Positions 47,812 to 59,655 of a stretch of 64,000 bases of DNA are shown here, in pieces (the first letter of the stretch is position 1; the number at the start of each line of letters is the position of its first letter). This DNA is from Nemertoderma westbladi (Eukaryota > Xenacoelomorpha > Nemertodermatida > Nemertodermatidae). The notes beneath the pieces were generated by a model. That model ran no database searches. It was given only the letters and a program-made list of their open reading frames with translations, and was not told the DNA's origin. The stretch is from NCBI GenBank assembly GCA_032718475.1, contig JAUCBJ010001771.1:1-64000 (forward strand), given 5' to 3'. The position numbers were made by a program, and so were the translations under genes.

Positions 47812-49259
47812 TTAGTCTTTCTTGCGCGGACGGCGTTTACGCAGTTTTTTAAAGCTAGCAAGAGTCCTTTTCTCTTTGGGGCGAGCCACTTTACGAGGAG
47901 GGCTATAACTCCTGGGTGAAGGGTGCAATATGATTGCATCAGAAGGTGTGGGATTGCGATCGGTATATCCGCCGGTCGAAGTACCGGGTTGATTAATATC
48001 AACGTCCGGGAAGAGGGGTCTAACGGCTTTGAGAGCTCGTTTCAAGACAGCCGCTCTTACGGGTCCTTTACGAGTGGTCTGAACGAGGGCCGTGGGTGGA
48101 CCATAGGCAGTTAGAAACTTCCTTGGTTTAATGGTTCTTTCCAACTCACGTTCGCGGGCTCTGTACTCGTAAGGCCGTCGATATACTTCTTGTAACTCAG
48201 GTGGGAGTTGACGAATAAGTCTCCATAGGCAGGGTCTTGACGGATAAAGTTTATTAAGTTGTAAGAATGGATGTCACTCGGATTAATGCTCCTGAGAAAT
48301 TTGCGTACATATTTGGTTGAAATACATTCTCCAACGCGCTTCAATAGTTCATAACTTGATAGGCGCGATTTCTGCTCGACGGAGGCAAACAACTAAGGAT
48401 GGAACGCATAAACTCCTTCGTAAGCGCGTCCAGGATAATAGCGATGGCGTGAATCACAATGTAAATCAGCGTTCGCTTCCCAAGCTCTGATATAACGTAG
48501 TACAATCATTTCATCTACGCTCTCTAAATCATGGTTAAAGGGACAATCAAAGCTGGCGTGTCCTTTTAATTGACAATGATGGCATTGAGTCATAAATTGG
48601 GGGCAGACAGCAAAAATGTGCAAATTATTAAGCCGACAATATGCACAATAGATTTCCATCGACGGTTGCTCGTGGAAATAGGAACAGATATCGTTGGTGT
48701 CCATAGACGTAATATGGTCTCTCGATGCGCACAGCCGACAACGTTGTCGAGAAACATAATTGGCGTGGCGATATTCGTACGCAGTGAGACACTGTGGACC
48801 TTGATACCATTCTAGGATGTAATCGTTGTCGCTGTTCCGAGCGCGATAGGCTGAATCTCCTCAGATTCTAGACATATTGGTTCGTCTTCCCAGTCTGTTA
48901 CGAATAGAATTTTCGTGATCTATTCTCGGTTTATCGTTACGACGCCGCTGGGTATGATATTTAAATAGAACCATTTCCCTTTCGGTGTCTACATCGTCCG
49001 TATCATGTAAATCGATAGGATGGCCGGTAGTTAAGAAGTCCATATACGTACCATTACAATGCGTATAGCGAGCGGTTAATTTTCGATAGTCCAATTCACG
49101 CGTAAGTTGCTCCTGGGACATCGGCGGTTCGATATAACGACCATCGTCCTCCGTAATAGTCGGATCGGCTTCACCGCGTATCAAGCTATCCACAAACGCT
49201 TGTAAAGGTAGAGTATATCGCTCTCTAATACCAAGGTCATCTTCTATCAATTCCGTCAT
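47812..49259 (-). pseudogene. ORF3: triple zinc-knuckle protein gene in the env position, copy 2
   Basis: About 480 codons from MTDLIEDDLGIRERYTLP to KKLRKRRPRKKD, split by a TGA (about 48861), a TAG (near 48393) and a one-base deletion near 48220. Three CCHC motifs in the middle: CRLCASRDH with a later Cys (48684-48740), CAYCRLNNLHIFAVC, and CHHCQLKGHASFDC (48543-48584). The last is a classic C-X2-C-X4-H-X4-C nucleocapsid knuckle. The C-terminal third is Pro/Arg/Lys-rich with a likely nuclear-localisation tail. The lesions differ from those in copy 1 while the residues are largely the same, so the ancestral frame was coding. It starts after a 1.6 kb spacer and ends close to the 3' LTR. Confidence 0.78.
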
Positions 49260-50881
49260 ATCTGCTATCTGAGTTTATTAATATCAATATGAGTTAATAT
49301 TTTAGGCAAGCGGGCGTCGCTGCCTACTAGGCTTTTGCCCCCGGACAGTGGGTTTCTCAGCGCCGATGTACCGCTGTCGCAGTGTTTACGCCAACATGTA
49401 GCAACAGCACGACAACGATAACCGGCACAAGTCCCACCACTGTCCGTCCCAAAGGCTTGAATCCACTTGAGGTTATCTCGGTAGAGTTAGGGCTATTTTA
49501 CAATTGCGATTAGCTACTGTAAACACACTTTAGTAGTAACATTCACCTATAAATGCACAAATTCCATACAATCATTACTTACTGCACACATGCATGCCAT
49601 TTGTCCGTTAGTCAGTGTCTTCCAGAATGTCACGTTATTACTATGTATCCTTGGATACTAATAGTGCGTTATGTATACTCTTATGCTACGCAATGGGGTA
49701 AGCTTTTATTGTTCCTTTTAACTTGCTTCTAATTCTAGCGTGGGTGTTGCCATGGTGACATTATGGAAAACTAGCGGTAGAATTAGGGCAATTCTCATGC
49801 ATACAGATCTGGGATGTTATTTAATAGTAATTCTTTAATTGTCAATATCCTCTTTATGCATGATTTTATAAATTTTATCGGCTATTGACTATATGTTGGA
49901 GATTCTCGCGCTCTAGTACACTCAATATGAATCTCCGCTCCCATGATCTATTAATTACTGGAATTTTGGGAATGTTATAAATTGCACAAAATGACAATTT
50001 ATGAAATTCATTTGAATATGAATTTAAATTTATTCCCGTGAATTTTATTATTTGATGTTAAATTGATACAAATTTTATTCCAGAGCATATCTGGGGACTT
50101 AGGATCCTTAATTCTATAAAATAGTCCTTCTAAGAGTATCGGTAAATACTGCGATATCTTAATTGACTAGAAATTTTAAAGGATCGGGATTTTACAGATT
50201 TTAATAAATATTAAATTAATATTTAGGATGGGCACCGATTTATTCCAGAACTTGTCTGGGGACGTTAACCACTGATTCTAGAATTTGTCTTTCAAGTATA
50301 TCGGTGGGTGCCACGATATCTTAATCGACTAGAATTACAGATGGTCAAAAGTTTAACAGATTTATTTGCGATTTACGCTACTGTTAGAGGGACATCACGC
50401 TACTATAAGTATTATTTAATATAAGGTAGAAGAGCAATATCGCACGAAGCAATGTCAGTGTGAAGAGGCAAGTCGTTTCCAAGGTCTACCCAGAGCTTGG
50501 TTTAGCCGAGACACGAGGATCTGAACTTTGCATTCCTAATACTCTGCCTACCAATAATACTTGAATATAGTAGTGGCTTTATTGTACTTTAAGAAGTACG
50601 GACATTTCATCTTACTGTAATCACGTATTTATAATATGATACGGACAGTAAGGAAAGAGAAAAATTATTTCTCGCCGTCGCACTGAATATATATTATAAG
50701 TAATTACGTACGTAATAAACACTAATATATTGCACTAATCTACTAAATAATCACTAAAATAACATTATACTAAATAAAATTAAAGAAAACGATTATAATA
50801 AAATTACATAATAATACATACATAAATATAAAATAAAAACAAATATAAAATGATATAGTCACACGCCCACTCCATATGTTA
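49260..50881 (-). other. Noncoding spacer between pol remnant and ORF3, copy 2
   Basis: Counterpart of 13938-15640 in copy 1, with the same blocks in inverse order (CCAGAACTTGTCTGGGGACG at about 50246, GATATCTTAATCGACTAG at about 50315). No open frame. The conservation in both copies suggests a cis-acting role. Confidence 0.7.
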
Positions 50882-51883
50882 TTACGTTATAGAGTCCCTA
50901 GATATTTGTCGGATTAGGGAAGTGGTCGTAGGAAGAGTATCTTGCCTTCCATAGTTTCCGGACAGTTTTCGGTCTCTTTCCAGTAAACATAAACGACCAG
51001 CTGGGCGATTGAGTTGTTGTGTTACTTTCTCCGCTCCCTTGGCCTGTCTAATCTCCGCCGGGGTAAGATGAGGAGGCCATTCTTCTTCTTCTTTACTTAA
51101 GAAGTCGGATCCACCTAACCAGCCGGGAGTATCTATCAGTTCTTGAGGAGTTGCTCCTCTGGAAGCGATGTCGGCTGGATTAATCGTCCCAAGGCAATGT
51201 CTCCATTGATCTACATTGGAGTTAATATCGTCATTATCTGAGGAGTATGGTGTTCCTGCAGTTGGGTCGTCCACCTCACTGCTCTCCACTTCCCATTCCT
51301 TTACTTGGTATACCTGTTGTCGAGGTAATCTCTCTTTGAGAGTTCTACGGGAAGGGCCAGTGAAGTACCAACCTACTCTAGTTCTTACCGCATAGGTTTG
51401 CAGTGGCTGCGGTTGAGCAGGCCGTTTCTCCAATGGCTCGAGCGCCTCATGCGCGTTTTGGCCGATGATTATTTGCACTCCAGGATAATCTGTCTGGAAT
51501 CGAGGTATCTTAAGATGTTGGATGCTCTCATCCTCGTCCCAATTATAAAGGTCTGCTTGGGTAGTAGCGAAGTTCTTTATAGCCACCATTTTTACTGACC
51601 TTATACTTTGTGCTCCTAATTTATCCTGGGGGGTGGACAACTCACCTACATAGTAATCTGCCGTTATGGTAGATTTCCAAACCTGCATAATTCCTGACAT
51701 ATTCAATTTAGTCCGGAACTTGGGTTGTCCAGCAAAGATATCTTCGGCTAGTTCTTGATCGATGAATGTTCCTGTGCTGCCGGAGTCAAGGAGGGCGTTC
51801 ACTATGTAGCTTTTGTTAAGACCGTGAACTCTTACTTGAACTACAGGAAATTCTCTGATTCCTACGTTGGAAGCTGGAGCTTT
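50882..51883 (-). pseudogene. pro: Protease fused to RNase H and Pao C-terminal remnants, copy 2
   Basis: The protease is well kept: ALLDSGSTGTFIDQELAEDI with an intact D-S-G. After the protease (about 51245) the frame runs straight into VDQWRHCLGTINPADIASRG, which is the end of RNase H in copy 1. After KGAEKV (about 51025) it runs into QLNRPAGRLCLLERDR, the end of the Pao C-terminal domain. RT, most of RNase H and all of integrase are absent, and both joints keep frame. It is separated from Gag by one TAG (about 51884) where copy 1 has TGG. Confidence 0.85.
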
Positions 51884-54800
51884 CTAAGATGGTTGTTTGG
51901 CGAAAGTAGTTGGGGGAAACTCCGTGTCGGTGTCTTTTTCGTACGTAAGTGCTCGATACACTGCGGTATTTATTAGATAACAGGATTCGTTGGCATCGGA
52001 GAATTCGTCTGTATAGAATCCTTCCCACTCAGAACCTTGGTCAGTGTCGTTCATATCACTGAATTGGACATGTAGTTCGGGCTCACTTACCTGACTCGGG
52101 TTGTCTCGTTCGAACTCACTGTGTAACAAGATGTGATGTTTCGTGCCACACTTTGCACACTTTACGTCGGAGTAACAGGTTCGCCGTTGGTGTCCAGATC
52201 TGAGGCAATTATAGCATAACCGCTTATTCCACAGGACTGTACGTCTGTCTACAGGGGATTTCTTTAGAAATTCAGCACACGCACTCAAACGGTGGGGCCC
52301 GTCGCACAGCGCACATTTTGGTTTGATGTTACTCACCTTACCTTGGGTAACGTTATGCACTCTCGTTCTTTCTTCGGGCTTTCTTCCGTGAATTCTCTTA
52401 GGAGACGTAGGAGGAGTTGTTGTTACCTGTTCTCTCCTGTCACTGATTCGAGACTTGTATTTACTTACGTCTTTATAGGTCTTGTTGTCATAGTAAGATT
52501 TTGCTGTGTCTTTCCCGCTGTCCTCTTCTTGAGAAGCTTGGCTCTCGCCGTCGTCAGTGTAACACACTGGTATTATCCTTCTCCTAGAAACGGGTTTCTC
52601 ACTTACCTTATTTTCCGATGTTTTCTCTCTGGACTGCCTTATGAGTTGTAATTTTACTTCACTATCTAAGAAGGACATGAGATAAGCCATGGTAGGACTT
52701 CGTCGTTGTTGTTCATTCATGTACAACACTTTCTTGTCCCAGCGCGTACATACTCCACCCTTTGGTAAAGTAGAGACTACGGCTCCAATGACCATGGAAC
52801 TCTGATATTCATGCGACTTACCTAACCAGTCCAGTTGTCTACAGATCTCTTGAATTTCATCGGAAAACTCTATAATCCCGCTACTAAGGAAGTGTCGGGG
52901 GGCTACTAATTTTGCATACAAATATTTAGCTATGTTATCCTTGTTACCATACCTGATGTTTAATGTATCCCAAACTTGTCTTAATCCTTCTGGATGTCCA
53001 ATAAACTTTAACGCCATTAACTTGGGAGGTCCTTCCTAGCACTTGATGAGGAATCTAAGTTTCTCTCCGTTAGATAGTACAGAGTTCTGTATGCTATCTT
53101 TGTAATATTCGTTGAAAGGTACCCATTTCATCTCATCTCCATTGAATTTGACGATCTCTCCCACTTTGACCGCTTGGCGGGCTTCTGTTCTAGCCATCTG
53201 ACGCGTAAAGCTTTCTTGGGCCATCGTGTTATTTAATATCGAATTATCGGTATACAAATTTCTCGGATCATTATCAGGTCTATAGGGAATATCATTAATA
53301 ACAGGTCTATAATCACCCTTAATAGGGTTTGCTATAGGAGTTTCAACTTCACTAGCAGTATAGATGCGTGTAGGCTCCACACCTTGCGCATGTAATACTT
53401 CAGACCTAACGGGTTGACACAATGTTACAGGGGGTATTGGTATGCCTTTTTGTATATTGACTAATTTGTCGCGTTCTAGCGCGATACTTTGCTGCACTTC
53501 TTGCAACTCTGCTCTACCTTCCCTCACTGTTCCCTTAAGTTGGTGGACAGTCTCCTGCATCTGTCCTAGCAGGAGATTCATACCCCGCCGTCCCTCTTCC
53601 ACCCACTCAACCGCCGAAGCGGGAGTCGCCAACATAGTAGCGGGCTGACGCGGGACGACGGGAGACAAATTATTGATTTCTCTCTCTGCTATCTGGACAG
53701 GGGTATTTGCATGGACTGTTCCACCGGGTACAGGCAGTGTAGTACTATGTAAAGGGAATTTAGAGTTAAGCTCTGGAAGTGCAGGAGTCTCTAGCACAGA
53801 AGTGACTTTGGGAACAACAGGCCTAATTATTTCAGGTTCATCGACTATAATAGGGAGTCTTTTGACCTGGATAAATTGTTCTATGGGTTCTGCACTACCT
53901 AAGTCTGTGCTAGTTAGCTGTCTTTTAACAGCTGGGGGCAAATCAGGCAATTTGTGACGGTGAGATGTTTTTCTACGCCTGCTTAGACGAGATCTATTTC
54001 CTCCGCCTTCAGGATCGGTGGTCTCGCCTTCCTCCGAGGATGTGTATCCCTGGCGCTTGGGAGTAGATTTTCTCATCATCTGCATTTGATTAGCAGTAAA
54101 CTGTTTATTTATACTGTCTTGTGTCTCTTGCAGATTTTCCAACTCCAGTTGGGTAGTCTGCTCAGATGCTCTCCTTTCTGCTTCTGCCACTGCCTTTGCT
54201 GCCTTTCTTTCTGCTTCTGCATCTGCCATAGCCGCCGCCTTTTGTTCCTCTATCCTTCTTTTCTTTATTTGTTCTTCTTGGACTCTAACGAGGCGGAGTT
54301 TTTCATCACATTCAGCTTGGTTTGCAGCTAACATTTCGGCATCGATTGAGTCCAACACAAGCTTGGTTCCTTCACTATTAGGGGAAAGTCCAGACAGCCG
54401 TCTCCTCAACTCTTCGTCTCCTAGGAATCGCTGATAGTCGGACAAATAAATGTCGATAGCGTCTCTAGTTCGCGGCTTCTCTGCTGATGTTAATTCGCTT
54501 TCCACTTCGCTTTCCACCTCGCTTTCCACTTCGCTTTCCACCTCACTTTCCACTTCGCTTTCCACCTCACTTTCCACTTGAGAAGAAGTGGCGTCGGTTG
54601 ATTCTTCATAGGTTGGCCGCTCATCATAAACCGTATCCGCCATCTTCGCTCCGCGTTCGGGCGTCCGCTCAACAGTATCCGAACTACTGGAGCTATCGGT
54701 CCGCTGAGAACTAGGTTCTTGGCTAGGAGGTTGCTGCTGTTTTATAGCTTCTTCTTGATCCCGCTTGACTTGGGCCCGAGTGCCTATGGCAGACCAACGG

Positions 54801-54991
54801 CGCTTCACTAACTTCGCGAATTGCGAAATCTTTTCTACCAACCTAGGTTCTGACACAACCACTGCAGGGGTTGCCCTTCTTACAGTATGAGGGGTTTCAG
54901 ACCTCGGTCTGGGATTCTCTACACTTTGATCTGAGAAACAGGCTGTTGTTTCTAGGAGACTATCTGACAGAGTTTGCCTTGTGTCAGCCAT
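51884..54991 (-). pseudogene. gag: Gag, copy 2, one amber codon
   Basis: Starts MADTRQTLSDSLL at 54991. It is open to 53036, where a TAG replaces the TTG of copy 1, and then continues in the same frame to 51884. It contains a VESE repeat, a coiled coil, the DUF1759-type domain (VKFNGDEMKWVPFNEYYKDS, QVWDTLNIRYG) and three knuckles: CALCDGPHRLSAC, CYNCLRSGHQRRTC, CAKCGTKHHILLH. Compared with copy 1 it lacks about 180 residues after KMADTVY, in frame. Gag and protease share one frame through to 50882, so the ancestor made a single Gag-Pol precursor. Confidence 0.87.
54496..54579 (-). repeat. Tandem VESE codon repeat in Gag
   Basis: About seven copies of a 12-base unit coding Val-Glu-Ser-Glu, alternating between two codon forms (24-base higher unit). 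Copy 1 has only one such unit (QVESEATAEK), so the expansion is specific to copy 2. Confidence 0.85.
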
Positions 54992-57153
54992 GTTTGATTG
55001 TACAGTCGAATGCCTACTGCTATATTACAGTTAAAGCAAGTCTAGTAATTCAGTATCACTGTTAGCCTAATAATTAATTACCGATACTGCTACTCAGTGT
55101 AGCGTGATATATATATAATATATTAGAATACCGGTATGCTTATAATATATATATAAGTATTATTACAGACTAGATTTGTCACAGAGTACCGGTATATAAT
55201 TTTAGCACAAATATATATAAATATATAATAGGCCTATCGTGAATACCGGTATACAGCCTACACTTATAGTATATAAGTATAATTCTGGACTATAATTAAT
55301 TACAGAGTACCGGTATGATTTCAGCACAAATTTATAGAAATAAATATAATAAGCCTATGGTAAATACCGGTATGTCAATTATTTTAGAATAATTGAATTT
55401 CTGAATATTTTAGGGTTACTTGGTTACTTTAACTTACTTTGTTACCGTTATTTAAGCAGTAGTCCAACTGATTTTGAGACCTAGTTGTTGTATGGCAGGC
55501 CTACTATTTATAAATCGTTTGAGTTGATTTATAATATATATATACCCGTTTAAAAGGGTTTTGTCAATATTTGAAATAAATGTTATTATTTCTGGGGGAG
55601 TCACTACACAGAAGCTGAACGCCTCTCAGTGAAGTGCTATTTATTTGACACTAAAACTGATAATTCTAATTTACCTAAGTTACTTAATACTACAAATTAC
55701 TTACGATACTGATGAGATTAATTCTCTAATTAAACACAACAAAATATTACGTACGAAATTTTTAGGGTAATTTTACAGGAAGTCTACAAACCAGCCTAAC
55801 AAAGGGTTAGAATTCTGGTTATTACAACGGACAGGGTTCTACGGTATTTGAAATAATAAGTAGTAGTAAATATATTGCACTGTCCAGATAGGAAAATACC
55901 ACCGCCTGACGACCTATAACCGTATCGCTATAGGTACTACGTTATGTATCACGGATTGTTCCTACCCAGAAGCTAATAGAGCTAACGAATGTGCCTATCA
56001 ACCACTTTACAACACAAATATACTGCCTACACTAATTACTTCGGAAAGCACTGTACACTAAACCCTAAATTAGGTACAAGTACCGGTATAGCAAATAATC
56101 AGTAGTTAAATATACTTGAACAGTTAAAAGAACCACGGCATCTGCTGGAGTGACCAAAGCACAAAATCTCCAGTCTTTACCTACGCCGAGCAGCCCTGAT
56201 GTAGTACCGGGGTTAGTTTAACTATAACGGTATGTATAACAAGCACAATTACTGTAGGAATAAACTTGGGGACATGAATGTTGCGAATAATCGCATAAAC
56301 TCTGAATAATAAATATTACGCTACCCGTACAAAATACTCAAACAAATACAAACCAAACGTTGGCAAACTACTATCAAGCCTAAACAAACTACAGTATGTG
56401 CAGATTCTGAAACTGTTAGTTAGTATGCGTTCTAACACGGTAGTACGACTTACTCTTTAAGAGGGGATTGACCTTACCGCATATGGCTGCCCCAACTTAC
56501 TAACGGCACTTTATCAGACCAACTCTACACACGCAGCAATCCCTTCAGGCCTAAGAATAGCTAGACAACAATCTAGCCTACAAATATTTGAGTAATAACT
56601 ATTACGGTACCTGAACAGACCACACAAACAAACACAGACTAAAACACTGGCAGACTACGATCAAGCCTAAATAAACTACAGTATATGTAGACTCTGAAAC
56701 TGTTAGTTAGTATGCGTTCTAACACGGTAGTGCGACTTATTCTTTAAGAGGGGATTGACCTTACCGCATATGGCTGCCCCAACTTACTAACGGCACTTTA
56801 TCAGACAAACTCTACACACGCCGTAATCTCTCCAAACTCAACAACAGTCAGACAGCAGCTCAGCCTACAATTATCTGGACAATCTGAGCAGGGTCACACG
56901 CCTTCTGCTCAATATTAGCCTACTAGTAAATAAAACTGACAGCAATAGACCTAAGTAAAATCCCAATAAAAACCAGGCGTCCCCGATTTAATATCGAGAC
57001 CTACCGGTATACAATAATCAAAATCGAATAATACTAAATGTATTTGTACAGCAGTACCGGTTAGGACAGTTGGGCCTACAGACCTACAGAAATACCGGTT
57101 ACTACGGTATTTTGCAACCTTATTGCCTACTGCAATAAGATTATAACTGTTAC
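54992..57153 (-). other. 5' leader of retrotransposon copy 2
   Basis: 2.2 kb, longer than in copy 1 partly because of a duplicated 288-bp block. It also contains ACCGGTAT repeats at about 55120-55380. No TGG-type primer-binding site is seen next to the 5' LTR (GTAACAGTTATAATC). Confidence 0.7.
56303..56878 (-). repeat. 288-bp tandem duplication in the leader, copy 2
   Basis: Two copies offset by 288 bases. The core GTTAGTTAGTATGCGTTCTA is at 56414 and 56702, and both contain AAGAGGGGATTGACCTTACC. In copy 1 the corresponding place holds one copy and a C run (about 5200). Confidence 0.85.
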
Positions 57154-58335
57154 TGTTCGCGCTTTTGAAGACCTTTAGCAGTTTAACCTGCCAAAATTTA
57201 TATGTCTTTTAGTTAATTAACACACCTTTAGCATACGACAATATTTTATGCTAATAAACAAAACATTAGCCGAAGCCAGCCCATGCGCGATCATTCACCC
57301 GATGGATCTACACCCGGGAGGCTGAATTCGGATGCTTAGATTTTATTATTGCAGTGTAAGGTTGCAGTGTAAACCTATTGTATTATTCGATAGATCACTA
57401 ATAATTAATTTCTGACAGATATTATTAACTTTCGGGAAATATTAACAGTTCCTTTAGGACGTGGCGCTCTATCTATTTAAACAGAGCTAGGACTTATACT
57501 AAACGCAACGATAAGGCTTATGATTAAAGTATAAGTCGCATTCTTTAGGAAATGCTTTGTTACCAGTCACATCACACTCACAATCATGCACACTATTCTG
57601 CCGACCGTCAGTATATTTGATCACACATAAAGAGAACAGCAATTGACTCAGGTAGTGTCTACTAAATAACATTAGATTCAATACACACCACATTGATATA
57701 AATCGCAATTGTTATATATAGCCTGTCTCTCTAACCTGTAGTGTATCAAGAAATTGGGAAATTTGGGTGATTTATCAATATTCTCCAAATGACAATATTT
57801 CATCAACAAATCGATACAATTAATAACTGACGGCAAATAGCAGTACAAACAATATGATTAGTGCAGTTATATTAAGTGAGGTAACACCGCCGGTAACAGT
57901 TATACTTTCTATAATCTAAGCAGTTTTACTAGAGTTGTTCCAAAAGCCGGTGTTATGGCGAAAAATGGGAACACAACAACAGAAACATGTGACTACTACT
58001 CTATACGAAGATACCAACTCCCTTATTCCACGAAGCTCCCGTTCAACACAGAGGATGAGCATAGAGATAGGAAATTCAGTTCAGTAGCGCTGGGATAGGT
58101 CGAAATCAACGCCTACGCAAATTCTATTGGCCGACACGGACAGCAAGGCTTAGGCAACCTCTCTAGGCTAGTTGGCCGATTAAACTGAGCCCAGATATCT
58201 CCGTACAGCACATCAGCCAATAAGCCGGTAGCTTGCACTATTTTAGTTATAAATCCCTTTGAGAGTATTCTAGCGACTGGGGGGGAACTGGCCAGCAAAG
58301 GCAAACGTATCAGTTATCCCACAAAAGCTTTTACA
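57154..58335 (-). repeat. 5' LTR of retrotransposon copy 2
   Basis: 1182 bp, partner of 46552-47733. The outer end TTTTACA is followed by the GTTAC duplication. Confidence 0.95.
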
Positions 58336-59655
58336 GTTACCAATGAGGCGCGGGCCTACGTAATCTTAAATATCATCGTAATATTAAAATAATAAAGACC
58401 TACTACCCTATGTAATGCAGCTTTGGTAAATTAATGCCATTTTTATTGAGAAGGAATATTCCACATGATTGGGGTGTTGTGACAGTAAAATAAGTATCAA
58501 ATTTATAAGACTATAAATTATGGGAATGCAATGAAACCATGGAATACTAAATATACATGTATATTTAGTATTCCATGATGAAACACTCTTAGACTGTAAC
58601 ACAGTCGATGTCGATCTACTTAGAAATAAACAATACCACGAGAAATGAGTGAGTTTATTCGATATTATAGAAGTTGGTACAAATGAAGCTGGTGGAGATG
58701 AATCAGATTTAGAAGATCAAGTATTCGATTCTGGTGAACGAACAAGGAACAAACAACATTAATAATAAATTAAAATGGTTAATCTTAAATTTTGATTTAC
58801 ATGTGTTTTTATTTCAAACGCTGTAGTAAAGTTTATATTTTTCAATTCGTTGTTTGCAATATTTAATTTTAGAAATATTTCTAAACAAGTTTAAAAAATT
58901 TAGAAATCACTATTTTATTTATAAATTTCACTAACATATTTAGAAAAAAAAACCCTGCTTCCACATGACATGGACTTGGTGTGAGTCGATTCAGCAGTTA
59001 ACCAATTCGCACCAGATTGACGAAATTTTTAATGTTTTACTAATCTTGTACAATGAATAAAGCTCAAAAAATCCTGATGATGATAAGAGGATTTGGATTC
59101 CATTGAGTTGACTACGAATAAATTGTTGTGGATATTTAATTATCTAATCAGCTAATTGTAATTTATCGTACGGCAGTACGGTACTAGACCACACCAATAT
59201 GGTGGCCATGAGCGCCCAGTTTTGTAATCTTTTTTTGTTCACCGATTTTGCAAACTCTATTTGGCTAGAGTGGTTTCTATACCGCACCCTTGCTTGGTTC
59301 ATTGGTTGTGACTTATGTGAAATTATAGCGGTAAGCGGGGGAAATTTAAAATTTTCCCACTATGCCTCGATAGCCGCTGAAAGTAACTATAAACTGCTGT
59401 ACTGACGGACTGACTTACTGCATACTGTACTTCTGTACTAAAGTTAGGCCAAGTTCTCACTGTCTCAAGCTGCAGTAGCTCCAGGCTGCCAGGTATTGCT
59501 GTATTGGTCGATTCGTAATGGTATCCTATTCCATATCAGCATATCATAACGGTGTAGATAGCCTAATGGAGTAGCCCCTAGTAGAAAGACAGAGAGAGAG
59601 AACGGAGGAAGCCAACGTAACTGCTGCTACTGACAGACTGGACTACCAAACCAAT
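58336..59655. other. Intergenic DNA upstream of MRE11
   Basis: Includes the perfect palindrome listed separately. A coding-like tail at about 58655-58762 (EVGTNEAGGDESDLEDQVFD, then stop) may be a gene or transposase fragment. The MRE11 promoter would lie at the right end; no TATA box was recognised. Confidence 0.45.
58538..58577. repeat. 40-bp perfect palindrome
   Basis: CATGGAATACTAAATATACA followed directly by its exact complement, with no loop. It could be the remnant of an inverted duplication or a cruciform-forming site. Confidence 0.9.

Larger units (their letters stand above)
46552..58335 (-). mobile_element. BEL/Pao-type LTR retrotransposon, copy 2: young, internally deleted
   Basis: 11.8 kb. 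Two LTRs of identical length (1182 bp) with ends TGTTCGCGC...GCTTTTACA as written on the plus strand, and a GTTAC duplication at 46547-46551 and 58336-58340. Reading on the minus strand: 5' LTR, leader, Gag-protease frame with remnants of RNase H and the Pao C-terminal domain, spacer, ORF3, 3' LTR. RT and integrase are missing. By eye, the LTRs differ only at about 47045 (A/C) and about 47268 (A/T), so insertion is recent. The element must have moved, or been amplified, with enzymes from a partner unless the deletions are newer than the insertion. Confidence 0.93.
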
